A DNA stretch of 64,000 bases from Cupriavidus sp. D384 (GCF_001652915.1 NZ_BBQI01000039.1:20580-84579); one strand, 5' to 3'. Counted from the stretch's first letter, positions 1-8,020 are shown. The notes: generated by a model not told the origin, from the letters alone. A program made the numbers and translations.

Positions 1-1010
1 ACGTGCTGCGCCAGCTTCTTCGTATCGGTCGATTTCTTGAGCACGCCAATGCGCTGGAAATCGCCGGCGTAGAACGCGATCTCCTCCTGCAGGTCCACGC
101 CGGTCGGGTGGTGGTTGTAGGTCAGCGACGCATAGAGCTTGCGCAGGTCCTCGGTGCTGATCTTGGGCGAGTACTTGGCGAAGACCTTGGCCGCCTCGTT
201 CGGGTTCTCGTTGACGTAGTCGGTGGCCTGCACGATCGAGCGTGCCAGCGCGGACGCAGCGGGCCGGTCGTTGCGGACCAGTTCGCCTCGGGCGCCGATC
301 ACGCAGCAGACCTTGCGCGCGTACTCGCCGGTCAGGTTGGTCGCCAGTTCCACGTAGGCGCCGTTGGTGCGCTTCTCGAGCAGGTAGAGGTTGGGGTCGC
401 CGTCGGCAATCGCCTGGATCTCGCCCTTGTCCACGGCCACGCCGAGCAGGTCTGCCGGGTACTGGCGCCAGGTGATGTCGCGATCCGGGTCGATCCCGTT
501 CTTTGCCAGCAGGATCGTGAAGAAATGCTTGCCGGGCGCGGCCAGGTCGCTGACGCCCACGGTCTTGCCCTTGAGCGCCTGCAGGTTGGTCACGCCGGCG
601 GCCTTGGCGCCCACCAGCCGCACGCAGCCGCCGTGCGAGCTGCCGATGATCTTGACGTCGAAGCCGGCTTCGAGCGGCTTGAGCCAGCGGTGGATCATGC
701 CCACGGCGGCATCGGCCTTGCCGGTGGCGATGGATTCCAGCAGCTGGTCGGTGGACCCGCTGTAGTTGATCAGGTCCACCTGCAGCCCGTTCTTCTCGAA
801 GAAGCCCTTTTCCTGGGCCACCACGATCGGCGTCAGGCAGAACGAGTTCTGGTTCCACGCAAAGGTCAGCTTGCGCGGCGCGGACCAGGCCTGGCGGCCC
901 AGGATCAGGGCCGGTGCGGCAATGGCCGCCGTGCCGGCGAGCCGCAGGACGCTGCGGCGGCGTGCATCAGGTTGATCAGGTTGATCAGGTTGGAAGGTGT
1001 TCTGGCTCAT
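1..1010 (-). CDS. ABC transporter substrate-binding protein, sulfonate/nitrate/taurine type (3' end outside window)
   Basis: The reading frame is open from an ATG at 1010 to the window edge (336 codons), so the C-terminus is missing. The N-terminus carries a twin-arginine signal (RRRSVLRLAG, about residues 18-27) followed by a hydrophobic stretch ending near WSAP, so the product should be exported folded by Tat. The mature part starts KLTFAWNQNSF and continues with VVAQEKGFFEKNGL and GKADAAVGM, typical of SsuA/TauA/NMT1-like periplasmic binding proteins. Residues before the Tat motif contain a short Gln-Pro-Asp repeat encoded by a 9-bp DNA repeat. The gene lies 36 bp downstream of the SsuD-like monooxygenase on the same strand, so a sulfonate or other organosulfur ligand is likely, though the ligand is inferred from context only. 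Confidence 0.85.
   Translation of the reverse strand, partial: MSQNTFQPDQPDQPDARRRSVLRLAGTAAIAAPALILGRQAWSAPRKLTFAWNQNSFCLTPIVVAQEKGFFEKNGLQVDLINYSGSTDQLLESIATGKADAAVGMIHRWLKPLEAGFDVKIIGSSHGGCVRLVGAKAAGVTNLQALKGKTVGVSDLAAPGKHFFTILLAKNGIDPDRDITWRQYPADLLGVAVDKGEIQAIADGDPNLYLLEKRTNGAYVELATNLTGEYARKVCCVIGARGELVRNDRPAASALARSIVQATDYVNENPNEAAKVFAKYSPKISTEDLRKLYASLTYNHHPTGVDLQEEIAFYAGDFQRIGVLKKSTDTKKLAQH
971..988. repeat. 9-bp tandem repeat in the signal-peptide region of the binding protein
   Basis: The unit gttgatcag occurs twice in tandem, with a degenerate copy at 962-970 and a partial one after 988. It is in frame and encodes Gln-Pro-Asp repeats just before the twin-arginine motif, so copy-number change would lengthen the tail without a frameshift. 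Confidence 0.75.
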
Positions 1011-1046
1011 GATTTCCCGCTCCCCGTTGTTGTTGGTGTGGGTGGT

Positions 1047-2138
1047 TCAGGCGGCGCGGCGGCGCTGTTCGGCATCGCGCTGTGCCACCAGCTCGCGCAC
1101 GCGCGGAATCAGCTCGCGGCCATAGTCGACGGTGTCTTCGAGCGGATCGAAGCCGCGGATCAGGAAGGTGGTGACGCCCAGGTCGTAGTACGCCAGCAGG
1201 GCATCGGCCACCTGTTCCGGCGTGCCGACCAGGCCCGTGGAGTTCGAGCGGCCGCCTGTTTCGCGTGCGATGGCCGTCCACAGGCGCTGGTCGACGCGGT
1301 CACCTTGCCCGGCCGCCGCCAGAAGCCGGCGCGCGCCTTCGCTCTGCTGGGGGCCGCCCCGGCTGTAGCCGGCCTGCACGCGCAGTGCGCGGGTGCGTTC
1401 GAGGATGTCGTCGGCACGCTGCCACGCCTTTTCTTCGGTATCGGCCAGCACGGGCCGGAACGACACCGAGAAATTGACCTCGCGGCCGTGCTTTGCCGCC
1501 TCGGCGCGCACGCGCGTGGTCAGTTCGCGCACCTGGTCGAGCGACTCGCCCCACAGCGCATAGACATCGGCATGCTTGCCGGCGACGGCAATGGCTGCTT
1601 CGGACGCGCCGCCGAAGTAGATCGGCACATGGGGCTGCTGCGCCGGCTTGACCTCGGAGAAGCCGCGCTCGAAGCGGAAGAAGGCGCCCGCGTGGTCAAA
1701 CGGCTGCGGCTCCGTCCAGATGCGCCGCAGGATGCCCAGGTACTCGTCGGTGCGGGCATAGCGCTGGTCGTGGTCCAGATAATCGCCGTCGCGCTTCTGT
1801 TCGTCGTCAGAGCCACCGGAGATGAAGTGAACGCCGAGCCGGCCGCCGCTGAACTGGTCCAGCGTGGCGATCTGGCGCGCGGCGAGCGTGGGTGACGTGA
1901 AGCCGGGGCGGTGGGCCAGCATGAAGTGGATCCGCTCGGTCACCGCGGCTGCGTACGAGATGGTCAGCGTGGCGGATGGGCCGGTGGAGTGGTGCGGCAC
2001 CAGGATGCGGTCGAACCCGGCCTGCTCGTGGGCCTGCGCAAACGCGCGCACATAGTCGCGATCGATCACGGGCCCGGCGGGCGGATGGATTTCCGATTGC
2101 TTCTGGCTCTGGATCATGCCGATGAAATTGACGCTCAT
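1047..2138 (-). CDS. LLM-class flavin-dependent monooxygenase, alkanesulfonate monooxygenase (SsuD)-like
   Basis: The 363-aa product starts MSVNFIGMIQ. This start is chosen over an open frame running 51 codons upstream because AGGAG lies 8 bases before it and the family begins here. The bacterial luciferase-like fold is seen in the order of conserved segments: FDRILVPHHS near residue 45, RPGFTSPTLAARQIATLDQFSGGRLGVHFISGG near 90-120, DEYLGILRRIW, and PIYFGGASEAA near 190. SsuD-type enzymes use FMNH2 and O2 to split the C-S bond of sulfonates, releasing sulfite. No separate flavin reductase gene is visible here. It is co-directional with the binding-protein gene and diverges from the acyl-CoA-dehydrogenase-like gene, which fits a sulfur-scavenging role; the exact substrate is unknown. 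Confidence 0.88.
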   Translation of the reverse strand: MSVNFIGMIQSQKQSEIHPPAGPVIDRDYVRAFAQAHEQAGFDRILVPHHSTGPSATLTISYAAAVTERIHFMLAHRPGFTSPTLAARQIATLDQFSGGRLGVHFISGGSDDEQKRDGDYLDHDQRYARTDEYLGILRRIWTEPQPFDHAGAFFRFERGFSEVKPAQQPHVPIYFGGASEAAIAVAGKHADVYALWGESLDQVRELTTRVRAEAAKHGREVNFSVSFRPVLADTEEKAWQRADDILERTRALRVQAGYSRGGPQQSEGARRLLAAAGQGDRVDQRLWTAIARETGGRSNSTGLVGTPEQVADALLAYYDLGVTTFLIRGFDPLEDTVDYGRELIPRVRELVAQRDAEQRRRAA

Positions 2139-2231
2139 GCGTGGCGCTCCTGGTTTGCCTGGATGGTGTACGGGTATGGACGACAACCGTACGCCCCCGC
2201 GCCTGCAGACCCAACGAATAAAAACGCCGCT

Positions 2232-2269
2232 CCATATGCAGCAAAAACCGCGGCTCGATATGCGATATG
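2232..2269. promoter_or_regulatory. Repeated ATATG motifs in the divergent sulfur-gene intergenic region
   Basis: The 201-bp gap between the divergent genes holds CGATATG twice in direct tandem (2256-2262 and 2263-2269) and a related CCATATG at 2232-2238. Repeats of this kind in a shared promoter region suggest a regulator site. No regulator gene is present in the window to name it. Confidence 0.35.
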
Positions 2270-2339
2270 CGTCGTTATCAACGCCCGGCATGCGGCGGTA
2301 CGCTATGTGACGCCTGATCCCATCCCCCGAAGGAAATCC

Positions 2340-3548
2340 ATGTCTTCGTCATCCCTGCATCGCCTGCCGACCCCGGCGGCACGGCTGGACGATGTGCTGG
2401 CCGAACTGGCCGCGCGCTTTGCCACTACCGCCACCATCCACGACACCGACGGCACGTTTGCGCACGACAATTTCGCGCTGCTGCACCGCTACAAGCTGAT
2501 CGCGCAGGTGGTGCCGTCCGCGCATGGCGGGGCGGGTGCGGGGCTGGCCGAAGCGCGGCGCATCATTGCGGCCGTGGCGGGTGGCGATGCGGCCACCGCG
2601 CTCGTGCTGACGATGACCTACCTGCAGCATCGGGCCATTGGCCGCGCCGATTCGCGCTGGCCGGACGCGGTGCGCCAGCAGGTGTTCCGCAGCGCCGTGG
2701 AGCAGGGCGGCCTGATCAACGCGCTGCGCGTGGAGCCGGAACTTGGCTCGCCGGCACGCGGCGGGCTGCCCGGCACGGTTGCCACGCGCGTGGGTGATCG
2801 CTGGCGGGTGCGCGGCCACAAGCTCTACACCACCGGCATCCCGGCCCTGCGCTGGCTGGCGGTATGGGCGCGCACGCACGAGCCGGAGCCGCGCGTGGGC
2901 ATCTTCCTGGTGCCGAAACCGGACGCCGATACGCCCGGCATCCGCGTGATCGAAAGCTGGAATCATCTGGGGCTGCGCGCGTCAGGCAGCCACGAGACGG
3001 TCTTCGAGGATGTCTGGATTCCGTTGGAAAACGCAGTGGACATCCGGCCGCCCGCGGCCTGGGCGCCGGCCGGCGGCAGCCAGGCGGACATCGACGCCAA
3101 TGCCGACCAGCAGGCGTGGATGGTGACGCTGCTGGGCAGTCTGTACGATGCCGTGGCACGTGCGGGCTTCGACTGGATCCGCCAGTTCGTGCGCGAGCGG
3201 GCGCCGGGCAGCCTTGGCAAGCCGCTGGCGAGCCTGCCGCGCGTGCAGGAGTCGATTGGCGAGATCGCTGCGCTGCTGCGCGTGAACGGGGTGCTGCTGG
3301 ACGACATTGCCGCCCGCAGCGATGCCGGCACGCCACCGCTGCCGGCCGACAGCGGCCTGCTCAAGTACACCGTCACGTCGAACGCGATCCGCGCCGTGGA
3401 ACTGGCGCTGCAACTGTCGGGCAATCACGGGCTGAGCCGGCACAACCCGCTGGAACGCCACTATCGCGACGTGCTCTGCAGCCGCATCCACACCCCGCAG
3501 AACGACGCCATCCTCACCGCCGCCGGACGCGTGGCGCTGGGGGCCTGA
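2340..3548 (+). CDS. Acyl-CoA-dehydrogenase-fold flavoprotein, SfnB/DszC-like
   Basis: The 402-aa product starts MSSSSLHRLPTP, with AAGGAAA a few bases upstream. The N-terminal helical and middle beta domains follow the acyl-CoA dehydrogenase plan (residues about 55-220: VVPSAHGGAGAGL, GHKLYTTGIPALRWLAV, LGLRASGSHETVFEDVWIP). The C-terminus reads LSGNHGLSRHNPLERHYRDVLCSRIHTPQ. That is the ending of the DszC/SfnB group of flavin-dependent oxygenases rather than the YEGT ending of true acyl-CoA dehydrogenases such as the one at 25804. Members of this group act on sulfones, thiophenes and similar compounds with reduced flavin. It is divergent from the SsuD-like gene, so a role in organosulfur oxidation is the best inference; the substrate is not determined. 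Confidence 0.82.
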   Translation: MSSSSLHRLPTPAARLDDVLAELAARFATTATIHDTDGTFAHDNFALLHRYKLIAQVVPSAHGGAGAGLAEARRIIAAVAGGDAATALVLTMTYLQHRAIGRADSRWPDAVRQQVFRSAVEQGGLINALRVEPELGSPARGGLPGTVATRVGDRWRVRGHKLYTTGIPALRWLAVWARTHEPEPRVGIFLVPKPDADTPGIRVIESWNHLGLRASGSHETVFEDVWIPLENAVDIRPPAAWAPAGGSQADIDANADQQAWMVTLLGSLYDAVARAGFDWIRQFVRERAPGSLGKPLASLPRVQESIGEIAALLRVNGVLLDDIAARSDAGTPPLPADSGLLKYTVTSNAIRAVELALQLSGNHGLSRHNPLERHYRDVLCSRIHTPQNDAILTAAGRVALGA

Positions 3549-3635
3549 ACCGGCGTGCCGACAACTGCCCGCCGTGCTATGGTTGTGTGCGATGTGCCGC
3601 AGCCTAGACGGCACACGTAAATCTGGAGACAAGCC

Positions 3636-4256
3636 ATGGCTGGGACACTACCTGGCGCGCAGGCGCTGGCGCCGCTACGCGACTTCATCACCGCCTTTTC
3701 CGCCTTGCTGGACCAGCAGCCGGACGAGCCCCGCATCCTCGCCGAAGGCGGCCGGCTGCTCGCCAGGCTGGTGGCGCGCGACGACTGGCTGCCCGACAGC
3801 TATGCGCAGCCCCATCCCGAGTACTACCAGCAGATGCTGCTGCACTGCGATTCCGCCGAACGGTTCTCGATCGTCAGCTTTGTCTGGGGGCCCGGACAAC
3901 GCACGCCCATCCACGACCATACGGTGTGGGGCCTGATCGGCATGCTGCGCGGCGCCGAGTACGCGCAGTCGTACGCGATTGGCGGCGGCGGCGTGCCGCG
4001 CCCGGAGGGCCAGCCGGTGCGCCTGGAACCGGGTCAGGTGGAGGCCGTGTCGCCCACGGTGGGCGATATCCACCGCGTTCACAATGCCTTCGACGACCGC
4101 GTATCGATCAGCATCCATGTCTACGGCGCCAATATTGGCGCGGTAAGCCGCCATGTCTATCCGGAGGCCGGCGGCACCAAGACGTTCATCTCCGGCTACT
4201 CGAATACCACCTTGCCCAATCCCTGGGACCGCTCGAAGGAATCCGTCGCATCATGA
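3636..4256 (+). CDS. Cupin-type thiol dioxygenase (cysteine dioxygenase family)
   Basis: The 206-aa protein belongs to the bacterial cysteine dioxygenase family, non-haem iron enzymes that add O2 to a thiol to give a sulfinate. The cupin motif PIHDHTVWGLIGMLRG (about residues 89-104) supplies two of the three iron-binding histidines. The third is probably in GDIHRVHN near 146. The product may act on cysteine or on 3-mercaptopropionate; both specificities occur in this family and I cannot separate them from sequence alone. Its stop codon overlaps the ATG of the rhodanese gene (ATGA), so the two are translationally coupled, linking thiol oxidation to sulfur-transfer chemistry. Confidence 0.88.
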   Translation: MAGTLPGAQALAPLRDFITAFSALLDQQPDEPRILAEGGRLLARLVARDDWLPDSYAQPHPEYYQQMLLHCDSAERFSIVSFVWGPGQRTPIHDHTVWGLIGMLRGAEYAQSYAIGGGGVPRPEGQPVRLEPGQVEAVSPTVGDIHRVHNAFDDRVSISIHVYGANIGAVSRHVYPEAGGTKTFISGYSNTTLPNPWDRSKESVAS

Positions 4257-5854
4257 CCGCAGCCAGCCATCCGTTTCCCGTCACCACCAGCCAGGCAGTG
4301 CGCCAGGCGTTGCTGGACCGCACCGAGATCGCGCTGGTGGATGTGCGCGAGGAAGATCCGTTCGCGCAAGAGCATCCGCTGTGGGCGGCCAACTTTCCGC
4401 TGTCGAAGCTGGAACTGGAAGCGTGGACCCGCATTCCGCGACGCGACACCCGCATCGTGGTCTACGGCGAGCATGACGGCCAGGATCTGGCGCCGCGTGC
4501 TGCCGGCGTGCTGCGTTCGCTTGGCTATACCGATGTGTCGCTGCTCGACGGCGGCCTGGGCGCATGGATTGCCGGTGGCGGCGAGGTGTTTCGCGATGTC
4601 AACGTGCCCAGCAAGTCATTCGGAGAAGTGGTGGAGGCCAGGCGGCACACGCCTTCGCTGAGCGCCACCGAGGTGCAGGCGCTGATCGATCGCAAGGCCG
4701 ATGTGGTGATCGTCGACGCGCGCCGCTTCGACGAGTACCAGACCATGAACATTCCCACGTCGACCAGTGTGCCCGGCGCGGAGCTGGTGCTGCGCGTGCG
4801 TGAGCTGGCGCCCGACCCTGGCACGCAGGTCATCGTCAATTGCGCGGGCCGTACGCGCAGCATTATCGGGACGCAGTCGCTGATCAATGCCGGCATTCCG
4901 AATCCGGTGGCAGCGCTGGGCAACGGCACGATCGGCTGGACCCTGGCGGGACAGACCTTGTCGCACGGTGCCAGCCGCCGTGCACCGGCCCAGGTGGGCG
5001 CCGGCAATCTGGAGCATGCCCGCACGGGTGCTCGCGCCATCGCCGACAAGGCAGGCGTGAAACGCATTGCTTTCGGGGCGCTGGCATCGCTGGACGCACC
5101 GGGGCGCACTGTGTACCGCTTCGACGTGCGCACGCCCGAGGAATATGCCGATGGTCATCTGCCCGGCTTTGCCAGTGCCCCGGGCGGCCAGCTGGTGCAG
5201 GAAACCGATCACAATGCGCCGGTGCGCGGCGCACGCATCGTGCTGGCGGATGACGACGATGTGCGTGCGAACATGAGCGCGTCGTGGCTGGCCCAGATGG
5301 GGTGGGATGTCTTCGTCGTGGAACCGGTTGGCGACGCCCAGCGCAGCGAGCGGGGAGCACCCGCGGCGAATCGTCCCGCCACGCCGGACGTGGCCACGGT
5401 CTCGCCAGCAACGCTGTCGAGCTGGCTGGAAGCGGGAGACGTCGCAGTGATCGACGTGACGGCCAGCGCCAACTACGTCAAGCGCCATATCCCGGGCGCG
5501 TGGTACGCGATCCGGGCGCAACTGGCCCAGGCACTGCGTCAGATTCCGCCGGCCCGCCGCTACGTACTGACATGCGGGTCGAGCCTGCTGGCGCGGTTTG
5601 CGGCGGCAGACCTGCGGGCCCTGACAGCAGCGGACGTGTTTGTGCTGGAGGGCGGCAACGCGGCGTGGTTTGACGCAGGCCTGCCGGTGGAGCAAGGCGA
5701 GACACGCCTGGCCGTGCCGCGTACGGACCGATACCGCCGCCCCTACGAGGGTACCGACAACGCGGCCGCAGCCATGCAGGCCTATCTCGACTGGGAATTC
5801 GGCCTGATCGCGCAACTCGATCGCGACGGCACGCATTTCTTTGCGGTGGCTTGA
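4253..5854 (+). CDS. Four-domain rhodanese-related sulfurtransferase
   Basis: The 533-aa protein contains four consecutive rhodanese-like domains. Domain 1 (about 1-120) has VVYGEHDG where the active-site loop should be and no cysteine. Domain 2 (about 125-250) has the active loop NCAGRTRS. Domain 3 (about 265-365) has LADDDD and no cysteine. Domain 4 (about 380-500) has TCGSSLLAR with a cysteine. Thus inactive and active domains alternate. Each domain keeps the structural DVR/DARR and LDGG/EGGN signatures. There is no signal peptide, so it is cytoplasmic. It overlaps the thiol dioxygenase gene by 4 bp. It probably handles persulfide or thiosulfate sulfur released from organic thiols; donor and acceptor are unknown. 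Confidence 0.88.
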   Translation: MTAASHPFPVTTSQAVRQALLDRTEIALVDVREEDPFAQEHPLWAANFPLSKLELEAWTRIPRRDTRIVVYGEHDGQDLAPRAAGVLRSLGYTDVSLLDGGLGAWIAGGGEVFRDVNVPSKSFGEVVEARRHTPSLSATEVQALIDRKADVVIVDARRFDEYQTMNIPTSTSVPGAELVLRVRELAPDPGTQVIVNCAGRTRSIIGTQSLINAGIPNPVAALGNGTIGWTLAGQTLSHGASRRAPAQVGAGNLEHARTGARAIADKAGVKRIAFGALASLDAPGRTVYRFDVRTPEEYADGHLPGFASAPGGQLVQETDHNAPVRGARIVLADDDDVRANMSASWLAQMGWDVFVVEPVGDAQRSERGAPAANRPATPDVATVSPATLSSWLEAGDVAVIDVTASANYVKRHIPGAWYAIRAQLAQALRQIPPARRYVLTCGSSLLARFAAADLRALTAADVFVLEGGNAAWFDAGLPVEQGETRLAVPRTDRYRRPYEGTDNAAAAMQAYLDWEFGLIAQLDRDGTHFFAVA

Positions 5855-5904
5855 GCCAGTTCGCATTGCGCCAAGGCAAGGCCCCTGTGCAACGCAGGGT
5901 GCCA

Positions 5905-5938
5905 TGCCCAAATGCAACAGGAATGTTCCATTTGGGCA
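5905..5938. repeat. 34-bp near-perfect palindrome
   Basis: Arms TGCCCAAATG (5905-5914) and CATTTGGGCA (5929-5938) are exact reverse complements. Inside them AACA and TGTT pair around a GGAA loop, with one C-C mismatch between the tiers. There is no run of T after it, so it is not a classic terminator. It lies 51 bp after the rhodanese stop and 99 bp before the nucleotidyltransferase-like gene. A second hairpin, GCCTTTC/GAAAGGC, follows at 5990-6009. It could be an operator, a Rho-independent-like end or a mobile-element relic. Confidence 0.8.
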
Positions 5939-6037
5939 CAGAAGTTTACGCCGATACGTGTGAAGATCCCCCCTCGAAAACACGGCACCGCCTTTCTCAT
6001 CCGAAAGGCAGGGGCCACAGAAACTGGGGGTCAATCC

Positions 6038-6655
6038 ATGAATGTCGTACCGATACCCGCGTGGAATGATGAGCGGGTGCTGCCGCCGGTGAACGGGCTC
6101 CATCCGGTGAGCATGGAACGGTCGCCTTACAACGTATCGCTGATTGCGTTGGTGGAGCGATTTGCCACGTCATTGCATCGCTGCAAGCTTTTGCAGGGAC
6201 TGCTGGCGTTCAGGAAGGCGCTTCATGAAGCCGGCGTCCGCAGCGGTTTCCAATGGATCGACGGCAGTTTTTCCGAGGACATCGAAACGCTGGAGTGGCG
6301 CGACCCGCGCGACATCGACGTCGTGACGTTCCTGGACGACCACGATCGGATGCTTGCGAAACGGGTACCCCAGCATCTACTTGACCAGCAGTTCGTGAAA
6401 AGGCGATTCATGGTGGACAGCTATTGGGTCGACTCCACCATTTCCATGCGGGACCTGATCTGCCTGTCGACCTATTGGTACAGCCTCTGGTCACATCGTC
6501 GAAGCTTGCAGTGGAAAGGCTTCCTGGAGATCGATCTTGATCCCGCCCTGGATGATTCGGCGCATGACGTCCTTGATGCGGCCGCGTGTCGGCTGACGCA
6601 GCGCGCGAATTTCGGTACCCCTGAACTGCATTTCAAAGGACTGACAAATGACTGA
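6038..6655 (+). CDS. Nucleotidyltransferase-like protein (resembles DUF6932 family)
   Basis: The 205-aa protein starts MNVVPIPAWNDERVLPPV, shortly after the purine-rich stretch AACTGGGGG. Around residues 70-95 it reads FQWIDGSFSEDIE then RDPRDIDVVTFLDDHD. This Gly-Ser...Asp-x-Asp arrangement is the core of the nucleotidyltransferase fold, and the IPAW..LPP opening is typical of proteins I remember as DUF6932. A function is not established. Codon use is less GC-biased than in the flanking genes (for example TTG, CAT and TTT in the first third), which hints at acquisition. Its last codons overlap the next small gene by 8 bp. A toxin-like or defence-related modifying enzyme is possible but is inference only. 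Confidence 0.6.
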   Translation: MNVVPIPAWNDERVLPPVNGLHPVSMERSPYNVSLIALVERFATSLHRCKLLQGLLAFRKALHEAGVRSGFQWIDGSFSEDIETLEWRDPRDIDVVTFLDDHDRMLAKRVPQHLLDQQFVKRRFMVDSYWVDSTISMRDLICLSTYWYSLWSHRRSLQWKGFLEIDLDPALDDSAHDVLDAAACRLTQRANFGTPELHFKGLTND

Positions 6656-6854
6656 ATATCAGATCAACCGGCTGTATGCAGACCGAAACTTTCTCACGAG
6701 GATGATCAAGTCGCTGCCGGAGGGGATTACGCGCCGCAGTCTCGAGTATCGACTCAATCAGGTGCTTGAGGAGCTGGCAGTGGTCCAGGCCCAGGTGCCG
6801 GCGCCGCCCTCACAAATCCCGCGTCCGCGGAATGATCACGGCCTGTCCGTGTAG
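6648..6854 (+). CDS. Small helical protein, partner of the nucleotidyltransferase-like gene
   Basis: This 68-aa protein starts inside the end of the previous gene (8-bp overlap), so the two are almost certainly co-translated. It reads MTEYQINRLYADRNFLTRMIKSL, then a charged heptad-like helix (SLEYRLNQVLEELAVVQAQV) and a proline-rich tail. That pattern suggests a short coiled coil of the kind seen in antitoxin-like or regulatory partners. Its 3' end overlaps the convergent MEKHLA-domain gene by 45 bp. I do not recognise a named family with certainty. Confidence 0.6.
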   Translation: MTEYQINRLYADRNFLTRMIKSLPEGITRRSLEYRLNQVLEELAVVQAQVPAPPSQIPRPRNDHGLSV

Positions 6855-7277
6855 CACGCCGTCGGCATCGAACATCTGCCACAGCGTGGCTTCCTCGATC
6901 ATGAAGCGGCGCCCCGACCTGGTGATGCGTACGCCCTTGTAGCCCGATTCGTAACCGTGCTGCCGTACGCGTTCGAGAAACCGCTGCCGTTCCTCGCGGT
7001 TCGGCGCCTCGGCCGATAGCCGCGAGGGCAGGCGTGTGATCTCGTCCCAGTCGTATTCGAAGCGCTGCTGGGCGGCCTTGTTGCCGTAGATGAAAACCGG
7101 GTCGGGCGCGATGTCATGGGCCAGGATGGCGAAGGGCGCCGTCTCATAGAGCCATGCGGCGGCCTCGGCCGTGGGCATTGGCTGTGGCACCAATGGCTTG
7201 CCAAGCAGCCGTGCGTAGCTGCTGGCGAGCAGCGCGTAGAACGCGGGGTCGCTGTAACGGGGAAGCAAGGACGACAA
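6810..7277 (-). CDS. MEKHLA (PAS-like) domain protein
   Basis: The 155-aa protein has the layout of a stand-alone MEKHLA domain, a PAS relative: WLYETAPFAILAHD, then PVFIYGNKAAQQRFEYDWDEITRLPSRLSAE, and a C-terminal sheet ending GQAVIIPRTRDL. The family is mostly of unknown role, with ligand or redox sensing suggested. No output domain is attached. It is the last of three small co-directional genes (7827 to 6810) with short gaps. Confidence 0.8.
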   Translation of the reverse strand: MSSLLPRYSDPAFYALLASSYARLLGKPLVPQPMPTAEAAAWLYETAPFAILAHDIAPDPVFIYGNKAAQQRFEYDWDEITRLPSRLSAEAPNREERQRFLERVRQHGYESGYKGVRITRSGRRFMIEEATLWQMFDADGVLHGQAVIIPRTRDL

Positions 7278-7292
7278 ACCTCCGGCCAGCTG

Positions 7293-7529
7293 TCAGGCAG
7301 CCCCGGCGGCGCTGCTGAACTCCGCGAACACGCGGGCCTGGACGGTCTCCATGACTTTCAGTTCTTGTGGATTGGCCGCATCGCTGGCGGTTACGCCGGT
7401 GGCATCCTTGGGCTTCGCGCCGATCGGATAAAAGACAAAGCTCGACCCGAAATCCTTGCCAGCTTCTTTCTTCAGGCTCCGGTTCAGGGCCTTGAGGTAC
7501 TTCTTTTTCGTGGTCTTGGACATGGGCAT
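7293..7529 (-). CDS. Hypothetical small basic protein
   Basis: This 78-aa product begins with a lysine-rich stretch (MSKTTKKKYLKALNRSLKKEAGKDFG) and ends in an alanine-rich tail. Two in-frame ATGs are 6 bp apart (7529 and 7523), so the exact start is uncertain. No known domain is recognised. It lies between the DUF3562-like gene (22 bp away) and the MEKHLA gene (15 bp away) on the same strand. Confidence 0.55.
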   Translation of the reverse strand: MPMSKTTKKKYLKALNRSLKKEAGKDFGSSFVFYPIGAKPKDATGVTASDAANPQELKVMETVQARVFAEFSSAAGAA

Positions 7530-7551
7530 GTTTTCTTGGTCGCTTCCTGGA

Positions 7552-7827
7552 CTAGTGGTGAACGTGTTTGCCGCGGAGTGCCTGAAGGGCCTTGCGCTCC
7601 GTCAGCACCAGCAGGTAATCGGGAAACTTCGCATCGATCAGCAAGCCGTCCCAGGCATGCCAGAACTCCCACCGTACCTGTTCCACTGGCAACGCAAGCG
7701 AGCTGGCGATGCGGGCAATCGCATCTTCGCCCGCTGCCGGCCTGGCTTTGCGCACAGGGCCTTCGTCGTTTGCCACGCGCTCCTGCATTGGCGGGAATTC
7801 CTGGATAACGTCTTCAGAGTGATTCAT
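7552..7827 (-). CDS. DUF3562-like small protein
   Basis: The 91-aa protein contains IARIASSLALPVEQVRWEFWHAWDGLLIDAKFPDYLLVLTERKAL. This resembles the DUF3562 pattern (short helix, VEQV, then a region ending in FLPVLV.R) common in Burkholderiales. Its function is unknown. GGAG lies 7 bases before the ATG. It heads a three-gene unit and has a plausible promoter 32 bp upstream. Confidence 0.6.
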   Translation of the reverse strand: MNHSEDVIQEFPPMQERVANDEGPVRKARPAAGEDAIARIASSLALPVEQVRWEFWHAWDGLLIDAKFPDYLLVLTERKALQALRGKHVHH

Positions 7828-7858
7828 CGGGCACTCCAGTTGGGATCGGCGTGAAGCT

Positions 7859-7888
7859 ATGGTAGTCGGCCCCTCTCCATCGAATCAA
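7859..7888 (-). promoter_or_regulatory. Candidate sigma-70 promoter of the DUF3562-like operon
   Basis: On the minus strand TTGATT (7888-7883) and TACCAT (7864-7859) are 18 bp apart. Transcription would start near 7852, about 25 nt before the ATG at 7827. The rest of the 193-bp gap (7828-8020) shows nothing else. Confidence 0.45.
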
Positions 7889-8020
7889 CTTCTGATTGGC
7901 TTTGTCTCTAATGTTTATCCGAGTAACCCCGCGAGCACGTGCCGCAGCGTCCGACTCTGGAAAGCACGGAGGCCGCAAGGCGGGTAGAAATGACCAAGAT
8001 AACGCCGGACAAGGGACTGG

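Noticed and set aside
4616..6103. 495-codon minus-strand frame opposite the rhodanese gene
   Set aside because: Composition typical of a GC shadow and no recognisable domain; the plus-strand rhodanese motifs are clear.
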